Below are positions 60,568-64,000 of a DNA stretch of 64,000 nucleotides, piece after piece. The position numbers and the translations under genes were made by a program. The stretch's first letter is position 1; every line of letters starts with the position of its first letter. Below the pieces are notes generated by a model, which did not search any database, was not told where the DNA came from, and worked only from the letters and a program-made list of their open reading frames with translations. The DNA comes from Mucilaginibacter pallidiroseus (lineage in GTDB: Bacteria > Bacteroidota > Bacteroidia > Sphingobacteriales > Sphingobacteriaceae). The stretch spans positions 372,001 through 436,000 of the forward strand of contig NZ_VOEJ01000001.1 in assembly GCF_007846085.1 (NCBI RefSeq), read 5' to 3'.

Positions 60568-62883
60568 ATGTATAAAAAGATAATCCCGTTGCTTTTTTGT
60601 GCCTTAACAATTTCTTCAGTCACCTTAAAAGCACAGGACACCGACCCTTACATGGGCATAGTACCCGCACCAGTATCGGTTAAAAAAACGCAAGGTCAGT
60701 TTGTGTTGAGTCAGCAAACAATTGTACAGGCCGATACTCCTAATAACAAAGCTGTTCAGTTTTTTTCAAGATACCTGGCAGACAACCTGGCTTACAACAA
60801 ACAGGTTGGTTTGCGCAATGCAAATGCCGGCAGTAATACTATCCAGTTTACATCTGCCGGGACAGAGAATTTGCCCGCCGAAGGTTATCGCCTAACCATT
60901 ACGCCGCAGCAAATAATTGTAGCCGGCAAGGGCGCAGGCTTGTTTTACGGTATGCAAACGCTATTGCAGTTGATGCCGCTGGAACGAGGTGCCACCGCCA
61001 AGATCCCAACGGCAGTAATTGAAGATTACCCTCGTTTTGGCTACCGCGGTTTAATGCTTGACGTTTGCCGTCATTTTTATTCTGTAGAGTTTGTAAAACG
61101 TTATATCGACCTCATAGCTGCGTACAAGCTGAATAACTTTCACTGGCACTTAACAGATGATCAGGGCTGGCGGATCGAAATAAAAAAATATCCAAGGTTA
61201 ACCTCCGTAGGCAGTACCCGCGCGCAAACGGTGATTGGAAATTACCGTGATCGCCAACCGCACCATTATGACGGCGTGCCGGTATCGGGATATTACACCC
61301 AGGACCAAATACGCGAGGTTGTTAAATATGCGGCCGACCGTTATGTTAACGTTGTGCCCGAGATAGAAATGCCGGGCCATGCATTGGCTGCCTTAACTGC
61401 TTACCCGGAGCTGAGCTGCGACCCAAGCCTTAAATATGAGGTTGCACAAAAGTGGGGGGTATTCAACAATATATTCTGCCCGTCCGAAAAAACATTTGGC
61501 TTTTTACAGGATGTACTCACAGAGGTTTTTGAGCTGTTCCCGAGTAAATATATTCATATAGGTGGTGACGAAGCGCCTAAGGATATCTGGAAGCAATCGA
61601 AATTTTGCCAGGATCTGATAAAACATTTGAAGCTTAAAGATGAGCACGGCCTGCAAAGCTATTTTGTGCAGCGGATGGAAAAATTTGTTAACAGCAAAGG
61701 CCGCAGTATAATTGGCTGGGATGAGATATTAGAAGGAGGGCTTGCGCCCAATGCTACCGTTATGAGCTGGAGAGGCGAGGAAGGCGGTATTGAAGCTGCC
61801 AAGCAACACCACGATGTTATCATGACGCCAAGCAGCCAGGGCCTGTATTTTGACCATACACAAGGCAAGCTAAACCAGGAGCCGGTTGGTATAGGTGGCT
61901 GGTCGCCAATACAAAAAACATATGCTTATAACCCAACCCCGGCTAGCTTAACGCCCGATCAGCAGAAATTTATAAAAGGCGTACAAGCTAATCTGTGGAC
62001 AGAGTACATCACAACCGAAGCCAAAGTGGAGTACATGATATTGCCACGTTTACTGGCGCTATCAGAAGTCGCTTGGTCACCGGTGGCTAATAAAAACTTT
62101 AAAGATTTTTTAGAAACCCGTTTGCCCGGGCAATTGGCCTGGCTGGATAAGGAAGGTTTCAACTACCGTGTGCCAACCGCAATCGGCGCAACTGATACTA
62201 CATTCATTGCATCACAGTTTACAGTAAACTTAAAGTCGCCGGTTAAGGGTGCTAAAATTTATTATACTATCGACGGATATACACCACGCGAAACTGAAAA
62301 GCTTTACAACGGCCCGGTTACGTATCCAATTCCGCTCAACGAGTACCGCGATTTAAAGACCATTGTTGTTACCCCAACTGGTAAACGCAGTGCCATTACT
62401 GCTGCCAAAATATTTAATAAAGCACCTATGGCTCCGGTTGCTTACAATGGCAACACGCAGGGATTAAAATATCAGGTTTCTGCGGGCACCTATGTAAATA
62501 CCACCCAGATAAACCCGGCAGCGGTTATTGATACAGGTGTTGCCAAGAGCTTTAGCACTGCACTAAGTGCGTTTAAAAAGGCGTTTAATAAATATGGCGT
62601 AGTGTTTTACGGGTATGTGAAAATTGATACTGATGGTAATTACGGCTTTTCAACTCAGTCATCAAACGGTTCGGTTTTGTCAATTGATGATGTGCCAATT
62701 GTGGATAATGACGGACGCACAGGTACGATTGAACAAGCAGGCGTAGTGCCGCTATTAAGAGGGTATCACAGAATCACCATAAAATATGTGGATGCCAATA
62801 CATCTGGAAGTGGCTTAAGGGTATTTATGACAATACCTGGAAAGCCAAAAGGAGAGGTGTCGCCAGATATGATGTTTAATTAA
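60568..62883 (+). CDS. Beta-N-acetylhexosaminidase (GH20) with C-terminal PA14-like domain
   Basis: The 771-residue protein has a signal peptide (IIPLLFCALTISSVTLKAQ), then the GH20b N-terminal domain and the GH20 barrel with NNFHWHLTDDQGWRIEIKKYPRL. The catalytic pair is D334-E335 (HIGGDEAPK). Next comes an HEX-type beta-sandwich (GAKIYYTIDGYTPRET). The last 140 residues look like a PA14 carbohydrate-binding domain (FYGYVKIDTDGNYGFSTQSSNGSVLSIDD, LLRGYHRITIKYVD). It should release GlcNAc from chitin oligomers, glycans or wall fragments in the periplasm. Confidence 0.95.
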   Translation: MYKKIIPLLFCALTISSVTLKAQDTDPYMGIVPAPVSVKKTQGQFVLSQQTIVQADTPNNKAVQFFSRYLADNLAYNKQVGLRNANAGSNTIQFTSAGTENLPAEGYRLTITPQQIIVAGKGAGLFYGMQTLLQLMPLERGATAKIPTAVIEDYPRFGYRGLMLDVCRHFYSVEFVKRYIDLIAAYKLNNFHWHLTDDQGWRIEIKKYPRLTSVGSTRAQTVIGNYRDRQPHHYDGVPVSGYYTQDQIREVVKYAADRYVNVVPEIEMPGHALAALTAYPELSCDPSLKYEVAQKWGVFNNIFCPSEKTFGFLQDVLTEVFELFPSKYIHIGGDEAPKDIWKQSKFCQDLIKHLKLKDEHGLQSYFVQRMEKFVNSKGRSIIGWDEILEGGLAPNATVMSWRGEEGGIEAAKQHHDVIMTPSSQGLYFDHTQGKLNQEPVGIGGWSPIQKTYAYNPTPASLTPDQQKFIKGVQANLWTEYITTEAKVEYMILPRLLALSEVAWSPVANKNFKDFLETRLPGQLAWLDKEGFNYRVPTAIGATDTTFIASQFTVNLKSPVKGAKIYYTIDGYTPRETEKLYNGPVTYPIPLNEYRDLKTIVVTPTGKRSAITAAKIFNKAPMAPVAYNGNTQGLKYQVSAGTYVNTTQINPAAVIDTGVAKSFSTALSAFKKAFNKYGVVFYGYVKIDTDGNYGFSTQSSNGSVLSIDDVPIVDNDGRTGTIEQAGVVPLLRGYHRITIKYVDANTSGSGLRVFMTIPGKPKGEVSPDMMFN

Positions 62884-62898
62884 GAAAGCCCTGCGAAT

Positions 62899-63630
62899 AT
62901 GAAGTTTAGCAAGTACATATTCTTGTCCGTTTGCCTGTTAGCGGCAGCTTGCAGCGAAGACAAAAAACCTGCAACACAAGCTACGCCTCAAAAGCCGGCA
63001 TTGATGCAGCCATTCAGGTTTCACAAAGCAATTGAGGTATCGCCGGGGCAAACTTACGATGTGGTTAGCTGGGGAAGGGGATCGAGCGCGGTAGGCGCCT
63101 ACGCTATCTTGCACTCCGACTCGGCAGGTATGAAATACACCACTACCACAGGCGATTTGGACGGCACCATTACCGACGTTTACAATGCTGATATGGATAC
63201 CGACGGCAACCCCGAGATATTGATACAAAGCAAGGGGAAAGACACCGTTAATTATGCCCGCGTTTACGCATTTGAGTTTAATAACAGCGATGCGAACAAG
63301 CTTGATTTTCCTAAGCTTACACGCTCACAACGCAAAGGATATCGTGGCGAAGATAATTTTTATATCCGCGATGGTAAGCTCATACGCGAATTTCCAATCT
63401 ACACATCGAATGATTCAGCAGCGACAAAAACGGGCGCTAAAAGGCAGTTGGAATACACGCTACGAAGTAATAGTTTTTCGGTTGAACAACTGAGCAAAGA
63501 CTCAACAGATGTAAAGAGCCAAAGCTCAACACAAAGCGTAGCCCAACCAACAACAGTCAAAAAGAAAACATCGTCAACCAGGAAGAAGAAAACTGTTGAA
63601 TCGAAGCGGAGACGCAGGCACAGGAGGTAG
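62899..63630 (+). CDS. Lipoprotein with PliI-like domain and a very basic tail
   Basis: The 243-residue protein has a lipobox (LAAACSE, lipidated Cys at 19). The middle part, with DLDGTITDVYNADMDTDGNPEILIQSKG and RVYAFEFNN, resembles periplasmic lysozyme inhibitor (PliI-like) or FG-GAP-type proteins. A Ser/Thr linker leads to a strongly basic end (KKKTSSTRKKK, then SKRRRRHRR). Such a tail on an outer-membrane lipoprotein could bind LPS, peptidoglycan acids or nucleic acid. It follows the GH20 gene by 15 bases and probably shares its transcript. Confidence 0.75.
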   Translation: MKFSKYIFLSVCLLAAACSEDKKPATQATPQKPALMQPFRFHKAIEVSPGQTYDVVSWGRGSSAVGAYAILHSDSAGMKYTTTTGDLDGTITDVYNADMDTDGNPEILIQSKGKDTVNYARVYAFEFNNSDANKLDFPKLTRSQRKGYRGEDNFYIRDGKLIREFPIYTSNDSAATKTGAKRQLEYTLRSNSFSVEQLSKDSTDVKSQSSTQSVAQPTTVKKKTSSTRKKKTVESKRRRRHRR

Positions 63631-63746
63631 GTTTGAAAAGGCAAAAGTGTTTCAAAAACTCAATCTGCTGCGCCATTACCAGAAGCCAGTCAAAGCCTGT
63701 CGAACACCTTTGAGAGCTGCTGACAGTTAAAAACCTATTAAATAAT

Positions 63747-63772
63747 AAGGCCTGTCCAATCGGACAGGCCTT
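63747..63772. terminator. Bidirectional terminator
   Basis: AAGGCCTGTCC-AATC-GGACAGGCCTT has perfect 11-base arms. It serves the lipoprotein gene (+) and the acidic gene (-). Confidence 0.9.
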
Positions 63773-63787
63773 CGTTTTCACAACCAC

Positions 63788-63994
63788 TTATATAACCGAG
63801 TTTTGCCCGGTTGGTTGCTGCCCCTTATCGCTCGAGTATGGCGATTGTTTATCATCAGTATCTGATTCAGACGCTGACGGTTCTATTATAGTAGCTTCTT
63901 CAATGATAAGCGCTACCGGTTCATCATCAAAGGTTACATAACTGTCTGATAGATCCATGTACTGCTTAAAGTTACGCACATCGGTATCAACCAT
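63788..63994 (-). CDS. Small acidic protein, possibly cut by the window end
   Basis: The 68-residue frame starts at an ATG at 63994, but the frame is open to the edge, so the true start may lie outside. It is acidic and polar (SYVTFDDEPVALIIEEATIIEPSASESDTDDKQ) with a disordered C-terminus. No family is recognised. It is the third acidic small protein in the window. Confidence 0.6.
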   Translation of the reverse strand: MVDTDVRNFKQYMDLSDSYVTFDDEPVALIIEEATIIEPSASESDTDDKQSPYSSDKGQQPTGQNSVI

Positions 63995-64000
63995 GTTTTT

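Noticed and set aside
63631..63746. A small gene between the lipoprotein and the terminator
   Set aside because: No frame with a credible start or composition was found in this stretch.

Overview
The window looks like chromosomal DNA of a Bacteroidota member, most likely Sphingobacteriaceae and close to Mucilaginibacter or Pedobacter. The basis is moderate GC, very few Shine-Dalgarno sites, -7 boxes of the TAnnTTTG type, LptD/GH20/DUF4142/DUF6766-type proteins, an acyl-ornithine (argF'-type) arginine pathway, and a Bacteroidota-style SAM-I riboswitch. I saw no phage, transposase, integrase, rRNA, tRNA or CRISPR array. Almost every gene is a housekeeping or stress gene in a compact layout.

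Layout. 1-4.2 kb: the end of a PAS histidine kinase fused to a SpoIIAA-like domain, then a minus-strand group (DUF2256, DUF4385, a very acidic protein, a spore photoproduct lyase homologue). 4.5-7.7 kb: a stress operon of YciF ferroxidase, large catalase KatE and an ankyrin protein. 8.2-13.1 kb: a membrane protein, a flavin-Rieske oxidoreductase, and a minus-strand operon of a zinc alcohol dehydrogenase, an unknown protein, DUF6766 and DUF4142. 13.4-21.8 kb: a CPA1 antiporter, then a long minus-strand arginine operon (leader peptide, GNAT, argG, cupin, argC, four-helix protein, argD, argF', unknown, PaiB). 22-32 kb: SRP RNA between two 2H phosphoesterases, YpdA, DinB, an MFS transporter, a CCG-domain protein, a beta-CASP nuclease, an ABC exporter and a SAM hydroxide adenosyltransferase. 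32.4-43.3 kb: phoH, purC, a STAS protein, RNase Z, MlaD, amidase, LptD, cinA and a 2-oxoacid dehydrogenase E2. 43.4-50 kb: a GT87 protein, then the methionine operon metY-metX-hom behind a SAM-I riboswitch plus a polycysteine leader ORF, with metB upstream. 50.2-64 kb: menaquinone genes mqnE and mqnA, a CoA transferase pair, rpe, serC-serA, a dipeptidase, trxB, a GH20 hexosaminidase, a lipoprotein and the start of an acidic protein.

The most interesting signal is a pair of tiny leader ORFs in front of two amino-acid operons. The methionine/homocysteine operon is preceded by a 37-codon ORF whose last nine codons encode CICMCCCCC, placed just after a SAM-I riboswitch. The arginine operon is preceded by a 41-codon ORF ending in PPSRRRVFIPRV. 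Both stop codons lie about 118 bases before the first structural gene. This looks like leader-peptide attenuation that senses charged tRNA-Cys and tRNA-Arg, in a phylum where such leaders are little described. A second unusual signal is a set of intergenic tracts with an exact 7-base period but a different unit sequence at each site, mostly abutting start codons.
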